Assembly (NCBI GenBank): GCA_045629945.1
Contig: JAZQSE010000033.1
Span: 62,001-126,000 of the forward strand
Length of the DNA stretch: 64,000 nucleotides
Source: UBA1765 sp045629945
Lineage (GTDB): Bacteria; Fibrobacterota; Fibrobacteria; Fibrobacterales; Fibrobacteraceae
Reading direction: 5' to 3'
This document shows, one piece after another, positions 25,902 through 35,495 of this stretch. Position 1 is the first letter of the stretch. The number at the start of each line of letters is the position of its first letter. The notes below the pieces were generated by a model, which was not told where the DNA came from, did no database searches, and worked only from the letters and a program-made list of their open reading frames with translations. A program made the position numbers and the translations under genes.

Positions 25902-27222
25902 ATTTCTTTTACTTTGCTTTTTAAGCTTTTTGGCTGCTTGCTCAGAAGAACGCTTTGCTGGCGGTGTTAGTGAAGAAACTAATACACTTGCTGGAGTTCT
26001 TGAAGATAGTTCTGGCGTACTTTCAGGTGTTTCTGTTTCAGCTCGTTCTCTTTCAACTTCATTTGAAGTGACTTGTGTTTCAGATTCTTCGGGCCGTTTT
26101 CGTATGGATTTACCATATGGTATTTATGCACTTTCTGCAACAGAAAAGAATTCATCTTTCTATGAATTGGTGCGTATTTCTGGCGAAGATGTTGAAATTT
26201 CAGCCAAGCTGTTAAAAGGTTTTGATATAAGTGTGCGCGTTTTGTTTGCAGATTCTTCTAGTGCAGAAGGCGTTGTGGTTTCATTACCTGGAACAAATGT
26301 AAAATCAACGGTTGGTAAAAATGGTGTTTTAGAATTTGAAGATTTGCCCCGTGGAAACTATGTTTTAAATCTTAAATCACCAAGTACCACCGAATATGAA
26401 AATGTGCATTATCGCATTAGTGATTCGCTTTTCTATGGCCCTTACCCAGAAGGAATACCTTTAGATTCTTTGAGCTCTTTAGAAATTTCTTCTAGACAAA
26501 CACAAGATTCTGTTTGGATTTTACCTTTTGCGACAGAAAAAAATTTGTTGGGGTATTGGAATTTTAATCGTAGTGATTCAATTAGCCAAAGAGTTTCTAT
26601 CGCTAATGTCCGCGAAAAAGAGTTGCCATTTTTTGTTTATGGAAATACTGAATTTGTTTCTGGTGTGGAAAATAAATCTTTAGCTTTAAAAGATTCTACA
26701 GGTTTTGCTGTGTTAGAAATGGATTCTGGAATTTTTAATAGAACACAAACTTTTAGTATTGAAACTTGGGTGCGTTTAAAAGATATTCCTGTAGAAAAAG
26801 AATATCGGAAAAATATTGTTGGGAAAGTTGGTTTTGGTGGAAACACAGATAATAGTGTGTTTAGTCTAGCTTTGATTCAAGGAGTTTGTGCTGTAACAGA
26901 ACCATCTTTGGCATTTTTTGTTGCCGATGGAGAAGGTAAAGATTTTAATTGTGAAAATGTAGCTATAGATTCTTCATTTGTTGAATCTTTTGAATGGGTG
27001 CATGTAGTTGCTAGTTTTGATAAAGGAATTTTGAAACTTTTCCGTAATGGTTTTTTAATGGCTAAAAAAGAAACTTCTGTTTTTGAAATAGGTAATTCAA
27101 TAGAATCTATTTATATTGGAAAAGAAACGCTTTTATTAGACATAGATGCTTTACGTTTTTATCGAGAACCTATTGATGAAACGGGAGCTTTTATTCGATA
27201 TTATAAACATGGAGGTCGCTAA
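25891..27222 (+). CDS. lipoprotein with carboxypeptidase-like repeat and LamG-type domain
   Basis: A lipobox (LAAC, Cys about 17) marks it as a lipoprotein. Two carboxypeptidase-regulatory-like Ig folds follow (about 30-110 and 110-180; GVSVSARSLS, FRMDLPYGIYALSATEK, LEFEDLPRGNYVLNL). The C-terminal 220 residues form a concanavalin-like LamG domain (LLGYWNFNRSDS, FSIETWVRLKDI, WVHVVASFDKGILKLFRNG, DIDALRFYREPI). The protein is likely surface-exposed and may bind carbohydrate. It overlaps the TIGR02147 gene by 11 nt and touches the PAS gene, forming a three-gene operon. The ligand is unknown. Confidence 0.82.
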   Translation: MKIRFLLLCFLSFLAACSEERFAGGVSEETNTLAGVLEDSSGVLSGVSVSARSLSTSFEVTCVSDSSGRFRMDLPYGIYALSATEKNSSFYELVRISGEDVEISAKLLKGFDISVRVLFADSSSAEGVVVSLPGTNVKSTVGKNGVLEFEDLPRGNYVLNLKSPSTTEYENVHYRISDSLFYGPYPEGIPLDSLSSLEISSRQTQDSVWILPFATEKNLLGYWNFNRSDSISQRVSIANVREKELPFFVYGNTEFVSGVENKSLALKDSTGFAVLEMDSGIFNRTQTFSIETWVRLKDIPVEKEYRKNIVGKVGFGGNTDNSVFSLALIQGVCAVTEPSLAFFVADGEGKDFNCENVAIDSSFVESFEWVHVVASFDKGILKLFRNGFLMAKKETSVFEIGNSIESIYIGKETLLLDIDALRFYREPIDETGAFIRYYKHGGR

Positions 27223-27650
27223 TGTCAAGTGAAAAAAAAGATAAAGTGGCTCGTTGCGAAATCAATGAAACCGGTCGCATTTTAAATGCAAATAAAAAAT
27301 TTTGCAAAATGTTTGGCTTTGCGCTTGATGAACCAATGTGGCATTATATTTGCGATTTGTATCGTTACCCAAAAGATTGGGAAACTTTTCGCTTGATGAG
27401 TCAGGAAGAATCAGATAACCAGACTTTTCTTGTGCGCATGAAAAACCGCCGTGGTCGTAGTTTTAAGTGTAGTATTTTAAGAACTACTCGTATTGATGAA
27501 AATGGTTCGTTAATTTATAGTAATGAAATCACTCGTTTAAGTGATGATTTGAAGGAGGAAACCGACGATCAAGTCGGTAACTTTCGATATCTGACAATTA
27601 GCATTGCCGATTCCAGAGAAAGGAATTTATCTGCAGTTGCTTTAGGTTGA
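27222..27650 (+). CDS. PAS-domain protein, single domain
   Basis: The 142-residue protein consists mostly of one PAS fold (about 8-110): INETGRILNANKKFCKMFGF, then MRDL-like and FLVRMKNRRGRSFKCSILRTTRIDENGSLIY. No kinase, cyclase or DNA-binding domain follows; the tail (NFRYLTISIADSRERN) is unrecognised. It could be a small cytoplasmic sensor or a binding partner for the TIGR02147 protein of the same operon. GGAGG lies 6 nt before the ATG, which overlaps the lipoprotein stop by one base. A terminator follows at once. Confidence 0.75.
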   Translation: MSSEKKDKVARCEINETGRILNANKKFCKMFGFALDEPMWHYICDLYRYPKDWETFRLMSQEESDNQTFLVRMKNRRGRSFKCSILRTTRIDENGSLIYSNEITRLSDDLKEETDDQVGNFRYLTISIADSRERNLSAVALG

Positions 27651-27669
27651 GTCTCCATAGAACACATCT

Positions 27670-27699
27670 AAAGTCGGAGCCTTTGGCTCCGACTTTTTC
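27670..27699 (+). terminator. intrinsic terminator after the PAS gene
   Basis: An AAGTCGGAGCC/GGCTCCGACTT stem with a 3-nt loop is followed by TTTTT. Confidence 0.9.
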
Positions 27700-27714
27700 T
27701 ATTTAAAGAAATAT

Positions 27715-30147
27715 TTATTTCTTTCTATCTTCCCAGATAGAATCGTTGAAAAGTTGGCCTTCGGAAACACCGTATTTTTCTTCGGCATTAATTTGCCCGA
27801 TGGCTTCTTGTAAAGGCAAGGTTCCGTTTAACGCAGAAGCGTAAATTTTGATTTTTCGGCGAACCATTTCTGGAGAGTCATCAAGCATTTCTAAACGGAA
27901 ATGAGTAATGCCTGTATTTTTTAATTTTGGGAGTAATCTTAAGGCAGAACGTGGTGTGCCTAAATAAAGAGTGTTACGGCATTCAGAATCGGATTGTAAG
28001 AAATGTTTTTTTCCTTTGTGATCAAGAATTTCCACTTTGTGTTTTGTACAGAATTTATCGCATTCAGGGAAACGTTTTGCTTTTGCCCCAAATGCGGCAA
28101 AAGCGCAATATTCGGAATGGAATGCTGGTAAATATTGGTGTAAAGCTATTTCAACTTTATTAGGGGCAATATTTTGTAAAAGGTCAAAAAGTTCGTTCGC
28201 ATTTAAATCTAAAGAAGGGTGAAATGTCTGTAACCCTAAAGAAAGTAAATAATCTGCGGCAATAGAATTAGATAAATTTAAACTGTAATCGCCTGCAAGA
28301 TAAAGAGGCGTTTCACGTAAAAGAGAAAGGGCTCCGGTGTTTCTTACTAAAACTTTTTCTGGAGCAAGTTTTGCGATTTTTCTCAAATAATGATTTTCAC
28401 CAGGTTTATGTACGCGAAGTGTGGCAATACCAGCTTCAAAACCGAGGTGATGAATTTTTTCAAGAGGCTTTTCATAATCCACTCCCCAATCAAAATCCAT
28501 ATAAACGGTTTTAAGCGGAAGACCTTTTAATAAATTAATTTGTTCTGGATTTCTAACTAAAACAGATAGCTCTGAAATTGTATTTTGGGTTGCCTTTGAA
28601 GAATCTTTTTTTAAGAAATCAATGCCGGCTTCTTTTGAAATTTTAATAAGAGGAAACTTTTGAACACGGAGTTTATCAAGTTCTGAAACGGCTTGCTGGC
28701 GTAATTTTCTTAAAACTTTTTGGGATAGATATAAATTACTTTCGCAAGAAATTTCTGCGTTTTTAACAAAGTAAGCTGTGCCAGAAAGTGCTGAAATTTC
28801 TTTTAAAATAAAGGGTTCTTGCTGAGCGTTTTGTTGTAAGGCTTTTTCAGGAATTTCTCCTTTAACAGTTACGGAATGGTTATCATTGTCTGTAAATGTT
28901 AATGTAATGGGAGTATTTTCTTTAGCTAAAAAATGAATGTTTATTGGAATTATCCGACTAGCATCGCGGATAGAAAAAGTGTTTTTTAATTCTTTTTCCA
29001 TTGCAGGCGAATCATTGCGGAAAACCGAAAAGCCAATTTTTATTTTATCAAGACGGAAATCGTTTTTAAAAATGAGCTTTAGGTAATTTTTTTCTGTTTC
29101 TATTGCGTAAAGCCTACCACCAATTCCGATTGGTTCAAAGAAAATGCCATCGCCTAAAGAAGGTTTGATTTGGGTTTTGATAAAGATGGCGTTTTTAGAA
29201 ACTTTTTCAACTAAACCTAAAAATTCACCATGATGATTTGAAAAAGAGCCTTCAACAAGTTCTGTATGGTTTACGCCTTTCAAAAATCCGGGAGAAAGTC
29301 CGCGAGAAAAGAGTGTTTCTAAAGCGGATTGCATAAAAGGCGTTGTGTTTTTTTTGTCAATAACGGTGCGGTAGGCTTTAGAAACGGCCGCAACATATTC
29401 TGGTGTTTTTAAGCGGCCTTCTACTTTGTAAGAAGCAATGCCGATTTTTTCTAATTCACTTAAAAGAGGAAGTGCCGAAAGGTCGCGAGGGCTGAAGAGA
29501 TAAGGCGTTTTTGATAAAGGTTTTTCTTTGCCATCGATAAACATTTTATAGGGGAGTCTGCAACTTTGCGCGCATTGTCCACGGTTTCCCGAGCGACCGC
29601 CAAAATTTTCACTCGTTAAACATTGGCCAGAATATGAAACGCATAAAGCACCATGAATAAAAACTTCAAGTTCTAAATCAGTAGATTTTGCTATGTCTTG
29701 AATTTGTCGTAAAGAAAGTTCTCGTGCAAGAACAACGCGATTAAAACCAAGAGGCTTTAAAAAATTGGCCGCTTCGGCACTTGCAATAGTTTGCTGGGTC
29801 GATGCGTGAATTTCTTGTTCCGGGGCAATAGCACGAATTAAACGAGCTAGCCCCAAATCCTGAATAATAAAAGCATCCGGGCGTAATGAAATAAGTTTTG
29901 ATAAGTAATCCGGAAGCGTTTGCAATTCTTTTTCAAAAACAAGAATGTTCATAGCGATGTAAGTTTTTACACCGTGAATTCTTGCAAATGAAATCATTTC
30001 TTCGACTTCGTCAAAAGAAAAATCTTCTGTCCTGCCACGAGCGTTCCAACCAGGAGCCCCTAAGTAAACAGCATCTGCTCCATTGGCAATAGCTGAAAGG
30101 AGCATGTCTCTTGTACCGACAGGAAGCAGAAGTTCTGGCTTTTTCAT
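27715..30147 (-). CDS. U32 peptidase-family protein (RlhA/TrhP-like RNA hydroxylation)
   Basis: The N-terminal half has the U32 signature: ELLLPVGTRDMLLSAIANGADAVYLG, the EVFIHGALCVSYSGQC segment and cysteines in NRGQCAQSCRLPY, which in relatives bind an iron-sulfur cluster. Known bacterial members (RlhA, TrhP) help hydroxylate 23S rRNA C2501 or tRNA U34 using prephenate-derived chemistry; older annotation calls them collagenase-like proteases. At 810 residues it is a long form with the C-terminal DUF3656-type region and further cysteines near 690-710. It lies 8 nt downstream of metG, so the two are probably cotranscribed. Confidence 0.85.
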   Translation of the reverse strand: MKKPELLLPVGTRDMLLSAIANGADAVYLGAPGWNARGRTEDFSFDEVEEMISFARIHGVKTYIAMNILVFEKELQTLPDYLSKLISLRPDAFIIQDLGLARLIRAIAPEQEIHASTQQTIASAEAANFLKPLGFNRVVLARELSLRQIQDIAKSTDLELEVFIHGALCVSYSGQCLTSENFGGRSGNRGQCAQSCRLPYKMFIDGKEKPLSKTPYLFSPRDLSALPLLSELEKIGIASYKVEGRLKTPEYVAAVSKAYRTVIDKKNTTPFMQSALETLFSRGLSPGFLKGVNHTELVEGSFSNHHGEFLGLVEKVSKNAIFIKTQIKPSLGDGIFFEPIGIGGRLYAIETEKNYLKLIFKNDFRLDKIKIGFSVFRNDSPAMEKELKNTFSIRDASRIIPINIHFLAKENTPITLTFTDNDNHSVTVKGEIPEKALQQNAQQEPFILKEISALSGTAYFVKNAEISCESNLYLSQKVLRKLRQQAVSELDKLRVQKFPLIKISKEAGIDFLKKDSSKATQNTISELSVLVRNPEQINLLKGLPLKTVYMDFDWGVDYEKPLEKIHHLGFEAGIATLRVHKPGENHYLRKIAKLAPEKVLVRNTGALSLLRETPLYLAGDYSLNLSNSIAADYLLSLGLQTFHPSLDLNANELFDLLQNIAPNKVEIALHQYLPAFHSEYCAFAAFGAKAKRFPECDKFCTKHKVEILDHKGKKHFLQSDSECRNTLYLGTPRSALRLLPKLKNTGITHFRLEMLDDSPEMVRRKIKIYASALNGTLPLQEAIGQINAEEKYGVSEGQLFNDSIWEDRKK

Positions 30148-30155
30148 TTTAAGAA

Positions 30156-32210
30156 TTAATGAATGCCTGCTCCGTCAGGAATAGCACAAGTTACAGAATT
30201 GCCGTTTACTTCTAAAGCAGATTCGCCTACATAAACAACGGAATTTTTAGCGAACAATTCAATTTTTTCAAAATCTTTGCGTTTGAGTTCTCTTGTTTCT
30301 TCGCTAGGTGTAATTCCTTTGAACGTGGCTCTGTCGCCAGGTTTTGCACCTTCTGGTGGGGCAACTAAAATGCATTTTTCTTCGGTTAAATCGCCAGCCA
30401 AAAGCATTCCATAGCTAACAATACCACGCAAAGGAGCAGGTTTTAAATTAGCGAAAAGAATAATCAATTTGTCTTGCAATTCTTCTGCAGAATAACTTGC
30501 TTTTAAGCCAGAACAAATAGTGCGAAGTTCTGTTTCTCCGGCATCTACTTTTAAAACATAAAGGGAATCAGCGTCTGGATGATTTTCTACAGAAACAATT
30601 TTAGCTACGCGTAAATCCATTGCGCCTGGAACATCTTCTTTTGTCAAAGGTTTATTTTGCTTAGGCTTTTGAACTTCAACAGGTTTCTTTTCCATTTCAA
30701 TTCTTGGAAAAAGAGGCTTGCCTTCACCAAAAGATTCTCCGCCAACTAAAACGCCCCAACGTAAATCTTTTTCATCTGTGAAAGTAGAGCCAATCATAGC
30801 AAGGCCTTCAATGGCTTTAGTCGGAATAACTGGCCACAAGAAACAGAGAGAAAGTCGAACAGCTTCTGCAGAAATATAAAGAACAGTAGCGAGTTCGTCT
30901 TTTGCATTTGGATCTTTGGCAAGTTTCCATGGAGCTTTGATTTCAAGGTAACGATTGATGGCTCTTACAAGAGACATGATTTCTTCAATCACTTGAGAAA
31001 GCTTTACTTGTGGAATCCAAGCAAGAACATTTTCGCGAACGCGATTTGCCGTTTCAATAAGTTCGTTTTCTGCATCTCCTAAAGCAGTTGGCTTTGGAAG
31101 TTTGCCTTCGAAGTTTGTTAAAACAAGGCGATGAACGCGGTTTAAAACGTTTCCTAAATCATTTGCCAAGTCGCTGTTTATACGGCGGACAAAAGCATCG
31201 TGACTGAAACTTCCGTCTTGACCAACTACCATTTCACGGGCAAGGAAATAGCGGAAAGCATCAACGCCATATTTTTCCATGTATTCCATCGGGTTTACAA
31301 CATTACCCGTTGTTTTACTCATTTTGTCATTGTTGACAAGCCACCAGCCATGAGCAAGAATATGCTTAGGGAGAGGAATTTCTAAAGCCATAAGCATGGT
31401 TGGCCAATAAACACTATGCGTTGTTAAAATGTCTTTTCCGATTAAGTGATAAGTCGCTGGCCAAATTTTTGAACCATCTGGATAAGTTTTATTTCTAACA
31501 GCACTTACATAATTGATTAACGCATCAAACCAAACATAAGTCACATAATCTTCGTCAAAAGGAAGAGGGATTCCCCAAGAAAGACGGGCTTTTGGACGGC
31601 TTATGCAAAGGTCATTCAATGGTTGGCGTAAAAAGCCAAGAATTTCATTTTTTCTGAAATCAGGAACAATCCAATCAGGATTTTCTTGAATGTAATCAAT
31701 GAGCTGTTGTTGGTATTTGCTCATTTTGAAGAAGTAATTTTTTTCTTTTAGCCATTCAACAGGGCGGTGGCTTATAGGATCACATTTGTTTTCGTCTAAT
31801 TCATCTTCAGAAAAGAAACGTTCTTCGCCAACAGAATACCAACCTTCATATTCTTTGGAATAAATTTCACCTTTATCAAAAAGTTTCTGCAAACATTCAC
31901 GCACAAAATTTTTGTGGTCTTCATCAGTGGTTCTGATGAAATAATCGTATTGAATGTTCATTTTTTCCCACAAATTGCGAAAACGTAAATTGTATTCATC
32001 AACATGTTCTTGTGGAGAAACGCCTCTTGCTGCAGCAGCACGCTGGACTTTTTGGCCGTGTTCGTCTGTGCCTGTTAAAAAGAATGTCTGGCAACCGATA
32101 ATTTTATGAAAGCGGGTTAGAACATCGGCTAAAACTGTTGTGTAGGAATGCCCAATGTGTGGGGCATCATTAACATAATAAATCGGGGTAGTTACATAAA
32201 AATTTTTCAT
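30156..32210 (-). CDS. metG: methionyl-tRNA synthetase with C-terminal tRNA-binding domain
   Basis: This class I synthetase charges tRNA-Met. Signature HIGH appears in NDAPHIGHSYTTV (about 12-24), and KMSKTTGNVV near 298 is the KMSKS loop. The C-terminal 120 residues (about 540-650) form the EMAPII/Trbp111-like OB fold (DLRVAKIVSVENHPDADSLYVLKVD), which aids tRNA binding and dimerisation. About 30 further residues follow and are unassigned. The initiator tRNA gene is in the same window at 43.9 kb. On the minus strand TATTTT lies about 7 nt before the ATG, so the leader may be very short. Confidence 0.96.
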   Translation of the reverse strand: MKNFYVTTPIYYVNDAPHIGHSYTTVLADVLTRFHKIIGCQTFFLTGTDEHGQKVQRAAAARGVSPQEHVDEYNLRFRNLWEKMNIQYDYFIRTTDEDHKNFVRECLQKLFDKGEIYSKEYEGWYSVGEERFFSEDELDENKCDPISHRPVEWLKEKNYFFKMSKYQQQLIDYIQENPDWIVPDFRKNEILGFLRQPLNDLCISRPKARLSWGIPLPFDEDYVTYVWFDALINYVSAVRNKTYPDGSKIWPATYHLIGKDILTTHSVYWPTMLMALEIPLPKHILAHGWWLVNNDKMSKTTGNVVNPMEYMEKYGVDAFRYFLAREMVVGQDGSFSHDAFVRRINSDLANDLGNVLNRVHRLVLTNFEGKLPKPTALGDAENELIETANRVRENVLAWIPQVKLSQVIEEIMSLVRAINRYLEIKAPWKLAKDPNAKDELATVLYISAEAVRLSLCFLWPVIPTKAIEGLAMIGSTFTDEKDLRWGVLVGGESFGEGKPLFPRIEMEKKPVEVQKPKQNKPLTKEDVPGAMDLRVAKIVSVENHPDADSLYVLKVDAGETELRTICSGLKASYSAEELQDKLIILFANLKPAPLRGIVSYGMLLAGDLTEEKCILVAPPEGAKPGDRATFKGITPSEETRELKRKDFEKIELFAKNSVVYVGESALEVNGNSVTCAIPDGAGIH

Positions 32211-32280
32211 GCGAGCAAAAATAAAAATTTATAGAAAACTTGTAATCTGAAAATGAATTAGAATAGGATAAATTGCCATT

Positions 32281-32310
32281 TAAAAAAGCCGGCTTTATAA
32301 AAGCCGGCTT
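32281..32310 (-). terminator. intrinsic terminator after obgE
   Basis: On the minus strand AAGCCGGCTTT pairs with AAAGCCGGCTT and is followed by TTTTTT, placed between the obgE stop and the metG start. Confidence 0.85.
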
Positions 32311-32351
32311 AAAAGTTTTATTGATTTTTTTTTAGAAAACAAAGAGTTGTT

Positions 32352-33353
32352 TTATTTTTTACTTGCCCAACCAGAAGATTTTTTTTGCTTTGGAATGACC
32401 AATTTATCTAAAGCAAGTTTCAGGGTTTCACAACCTTCACCTGTGATAGCAGAAGTAACGATAGGGGTCTCCCCATTTTCTTTAAATATTTTTAAAGAAT
32501 CTTCGTTGCCAAGGTCAGCTTTGTTAAGAGCGATAACGTAAGGTTTTTCGGCAAGTTTTGGGTGGAATTCTTTTAATTCTTGTTTTAAAATAAGGAATTT
32601 TTGATAAGCATCTTCTTCGAAACTATCAATCACAAAAAGCAAAGAATGGGTGCGTTCAATGTGCTTTAAAAATTGATGTCCAAGCCCACGGCCTTCGCTT
32701 GCGCCTTCAATTAAGCCTGGAATATCGGCCAGGACAAAGCTTTTATTGTGAACGCTTACAATGCCAAGAACAGGTTCTAAAGTGGTAAAAGGGTAGTCAC
32801 CAATAGCCGGGCGTCCACTAGAAATTTTATTGACCAAAGAAGATTTGCCGGCATTTGGAAATCCGACAAGCCCTACATCAGCCATGAGTTTTAATTCTAA
32901 AAATAATTCGCGTTTTTCGCCAGGTTGACCAGGAATTGTTTTACGAGGGGCTTGCAAAGTAGGGGTAGCAAAATGACAATTACCCAGTCCGCCTTTTCCG
33001 CCACGAGCAGCAACCCAACGTTGACCAGGTTCGGTCAAATCAGCTAAAATGTGTCCTTGAGAATCTTTAACCAAAGTACCACAAGGAACAGAGATAATAA
33101 GGTCTTTGCCACTAGCCCCGGTACACCGATTTGTTCCGCCTGGTTGGCCATTTGGAGCTCTGTAAATCTTTGTATGCCCCATATCAAGGAGCGTTGTGTA
33201 CTGTTCGTTGACTTCTAAAATGACACTTGCCCCTTTACCGCCGTCACCCCCATCAGGGCCTCCTAATGGAACGTATTTTTCACGGCGAAAACTGCAAAGG
33301 CCATCTCCACCTTTTCCGGAGCGGACTTCTATAACTTTTTCATCTAGAAACAT
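32352..33353 (-). CDS. obgE: Obg-family GTPase
   Basis: The glycine-rich Obg fold occupies about 1-158 (FLDEKVIEVRSGKGGDGLCSFRREKYVPLGGPDGGDGG). The GTPase domain has G1 GFPNAGKSSLVNK, switch and G3 DIPGLIEGAS and G4 NKAD. Obg acts in 50S ribosome assembly and stress signalling. At 333 residues the protein lacks the C-terminal OCT domain, as in many phyla. It lies 24 nt downstream of argC, with its own terminator after it. Confidence 0.96.
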   Translation of the reverse strand: MFLDEKVIEVRSGKGGDGLCSFRREKYVPLGGPDGGDGGKGASVILEVNEQYTTLLDMGHTKIYRAPNGQPGGTNRCTGASGKDLIISVPCGTLVKDSQGHILADLTEPGQRWVAARGGKGGLGNCHFATPTLQAPRKTIPGQPGEKRELFLELKLMADVGLVGFPNAGKSSLVNKISSGRPAIGDYPFTTLEPVLGIVSVHNKSFVLADIPGLIEGASEGRGLGHQFLKHIERTHSLLFVIDSFEEDAYQKFLILKQELKEFHPKLAEKPYVIALNKADLGNEDSLKIFKENGETPIVTSAITGEGCETLKLALDKLVIPKQKKSSGWASKK

Positions 33354-33377
33354 AAAAACTCCGAACGTTCAATTTGC

Positions 33378-34343
33378 TTAAAGGCCTGTGTCTTCAGCAA
33401 GTCCCAAAGCAATATTCATATTTTGTACAGCCGCTCCACTAGCCCCTTTTCCAAGGTTATCAATGATAGTTGTTACTTGGAAAGATTCTTCGTTACCGAA
33501 TACATAAACTTTAGCTTCATTTGTGTCGTTACAAAGTGTAGCATCAAGACGCCCAGACGGTAAATCTGGAGTTTCTGCATAAGGCATTACTTTTACAAAA
33601 CGAGAATTTTTGTAATGGGCTGCAAGAATTTCTTGAATGTTTTCTGGTGAAACTTTTTTTGTAAACATTTCAGGAAATAAAGCTACAGAAACAGCCATGC
33701 CTTTATAAAAAGGTCCAAGGACTGGGTTAAATAAAGGGGCTTTTTCTAAGTCGGCATAAAGTTTCATTTCTGGCAAGTGCTTGTGCTTTAAAGCTAAAGC
33801 ATAAGGAGAAGGAGCAAATAAACTAAGAGAAGCTCCTGGATTTGAAACTTGAGCGCCTTCGGCTTCGTATTCGGCAATGAGTTTTTTTCCACCACCAGAA
33901 TAACCGGTGATACTATAACAAGCAAGGCGAGCTGAAGAAGGTAAAATGCCAACTTGTCTTAAAGGAGATACGCCAAGGAGAAACCCGGTGGCGTGACAAC
34001 CAGGGTTTGCAATTCTTGTGCTTGTTTTAAGTTTTTCGCGAAGGACATTAGATAATTCAGGAAGCCCGTAAGCAAATTCAGGATTTGTCCTGTGCGCTGT
34101 AGAAGCATCAATTATCTTGGTAGAAGTGCTAGAACAAAGGCTTACACTTTCTTTTGCAGCAACATCTGGCAAGCAAAGAAAAGTAATATCTGAAGCGTTT
34201 ATGAGCTTAGCTCTTTCGCTAGGCTCTTTACGTTTTTCTGGATCTATAACAAGAATTTCAATGTCATTACGCTTAGCGAGGCGTTCATGAATTTGTAATC
34301 CTGTTGTGCCTTCTTGTCCATCGACGAAAACTTTATAAGTCAT
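33378..34343 (-). CDS. argC: N-acetyl-gamma-glutamyl-phosphate reductase, short (type 2) form
   Basis: It catalyses the NADPH-dependent third step of arginine synthesis. The opening YKVFVDGQEGTTGLQIHERL and the catalytic Cys in NPGCHATGFLLGVSPL (about 115) fit the AGPR type 2 group, which is about 310-320 residues. The segment SITGYSGGGKK is also typical. GGGAAAAA precedes the ATG. Other arg genes are not in this window. Confidence 0.94.
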   Translation of the reverse strand: MTYKVFVDGQEGTTGLQIHERLAKRNDIEILVIDPEKRKEPSERAKLINASDITFLCLPDVAAKESVSLCSSTSTKIIDASTAHRTNPEFAYGLPELSNVLREKLKTSTRIANPGCHATGFLLGVSPLRQVGILPSSARLACYSITGYSGGGKKLIAEYEAEGAQVSNPGASLSLFAPSPYALALKHKHLPEMKLYADLEKAPLFNPVLGPFYKGMAVSVALFPEMFTKKVSPENIQEILAAHYKNSRFVKVMPYAETPDLPSGRLDATLCNDTNEAKVYVFGNEESFQVTTIIDNLGKGASGAAVQNMNIALGLAEDTGL

Positions 34344-34363
34344 TTTTTCCCTTTAAGTCAAAA

Positions 34364-34855
34364 CTATTGACCGCAGCATTTCTTGTATTTTTTACCAGAA
34401 CCGCATGGGCAAGGGTCGTTACGACCAACGTCAGGAGTGGTTTTCTTTACGGTTTCTTGCTTTATGCCGCGACCATCGTAAAAGAACCAGGCACCATTGA
34501 CTTTATGGAATTCGCCTAATTCATGATGGTTTCTAGTGACGTTTCCTTGCTTGAAACGAGCAATGAATTCAACCCAACCGATATTTTTTTCTTCTTCGGT
34601 TTTTGTCTGGCGGATTTCAATGCCGAGCCATTCAGATTCGCGGCTCCATGCTTCAACGCTTGGTTCATCAAAATCAGTGCGTTGTGTGGCTTCAAGAGAA
34701 TCTTTCAACCAACGGATTTCGTGTTTAGCATAAGCTGTGTAACGAGAACGCATCAATTCTTCTGGGGAAGCAGCTAAGCGCGCGCCTTTGATGATGCCTT
34801 CACAACATTCAGCGTATGATTTTCCTGAACCACAGGGACAAAGTTCTTCGGACAT
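34364..34855 (-). CDS. YchJ-family protein with SEC-C zinc motifs at both ends
   Basis: The 163-residue protein begins with ELCPCGSGKSYAECC and ends with DPCPCGSGKKYKKCCGQ, two SEC-C zinc-binding motifs. They flank a YchJ/UPF0225 core (PEELMRSRYTAYAKHEIRWLKDSL, GWVEFIARFK), an NTF2-like fold. Function is unknown in the family. ATG 34855 follows AAAAGGA and gives the standard N-terminus; an in-frame ATG 18 nt upstream lacks this. It lies between argC and a methyltransferase gene. Confidence 0.9.
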   Translation of the reverse strand: MSEELCPCGSGKSYAECCEGIIKGARLAASPEELMRSRYTAYAKHEIRWLKDSLEATQRTDFDEPSVEAWSRESEWLGIEIRQTKTEEEKNIGWVEFIARFKQGNVTRNHHELGEFHKVNGAWFFYDGRGIKQETVKKTTPDVGRNDPCPCGSGKKYKKCCGQ

Positions 34856-34874
34856 AAGAGTTCCTTTTTTCAAG

Positions 34875-35495
34875 TTAAAGTGTCTTTTTTAATAACCAGA
34901 ATTCTTCTTTACCTTCACGGCCTGGCAAGCTATTTTTGACAGGAATACGTTCTACAATTTCAAAAATGCCGTCAAGTCTAGCCATCAACTCGCCTGCAGA
35001 AGTTGCATGCGGAGGACCTTGCATTGTACTTGCATTTGAAAGTGGGTAAAGCAAGAGAATTAAAAGAGCGTCATCTTTCATCATTTTGTAACAAACTTCA
35101 AAGAATTCATCACGACGGCCCGGATGAATGGCTGTAAAAGTTCCGTAATCGTAAATGATGTCAAAAGTTTCGCCACCTTTCTTTGGGTCTTTTGGGGATA
35201 AAGAAAAAAGGTCAAGATCCAAAGAACGGAAGTTTTTATTGTTGCGAGAAATTTTATCTAAAGCATCGACAGATGTCGGGCAAAAATCAACAGCAAGAAC
35301 ATTGTGACCTTTGTTAGCCCAGGCTTCGGCATCTAATCCAACACCAGCACCAGGGATAAGAACATTTCCTGTCTTAGGGCAAGAAGGGTGTTCAAAAAAC
35401 TCCAAAAGAGCAGGAGTCGGTTTCCCTGAATTCCAATAGTCTTTTTTGTTGTTATAAAGGGCTTCCCAAAAATCAGGTAAGTTCTGTGTCAGCAT
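34875..35495 (-). CDS. SAM-dependent methyltransferase, TPMT-like
   Basis: The 206-residue protein has a class I methyltransferase fold: NVLIPGAGVGLDAEAWANKGHNVLAVDF (SAM-binding loop and acidic end of strand 2), then FDIIYDYGTFTAIHPGRRDEFFE. The opening FWEALYNNKKDYWNSGKPTPALLEFF resembles thiopurine methyltransferase-type proteins, which methylate sulfur, halide or metalloid substrates. The true substrate is unknown. It overlaps the 3' end of rlmN by 23 nt. Confidence 0.82.
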   Translation of the reverse strand: MLTQNLPDFWEALYNNKKDYWNSGKPTPALLEFFEHPSCPKTGNVLIPGAGVGLDAEAWANKGHNVLAVDFCPTSVDALDKISRNNKNFRSLDLDLFSLSPKDPKKGGETFDIIYDYGTFTAIHPGRRDEFFEVCYKMMKDDALLILLLYPLSNASTMQGPPHATSAGELMARLDGIFEIVERIPVKNSLPGREGKEEFWLLKKTL

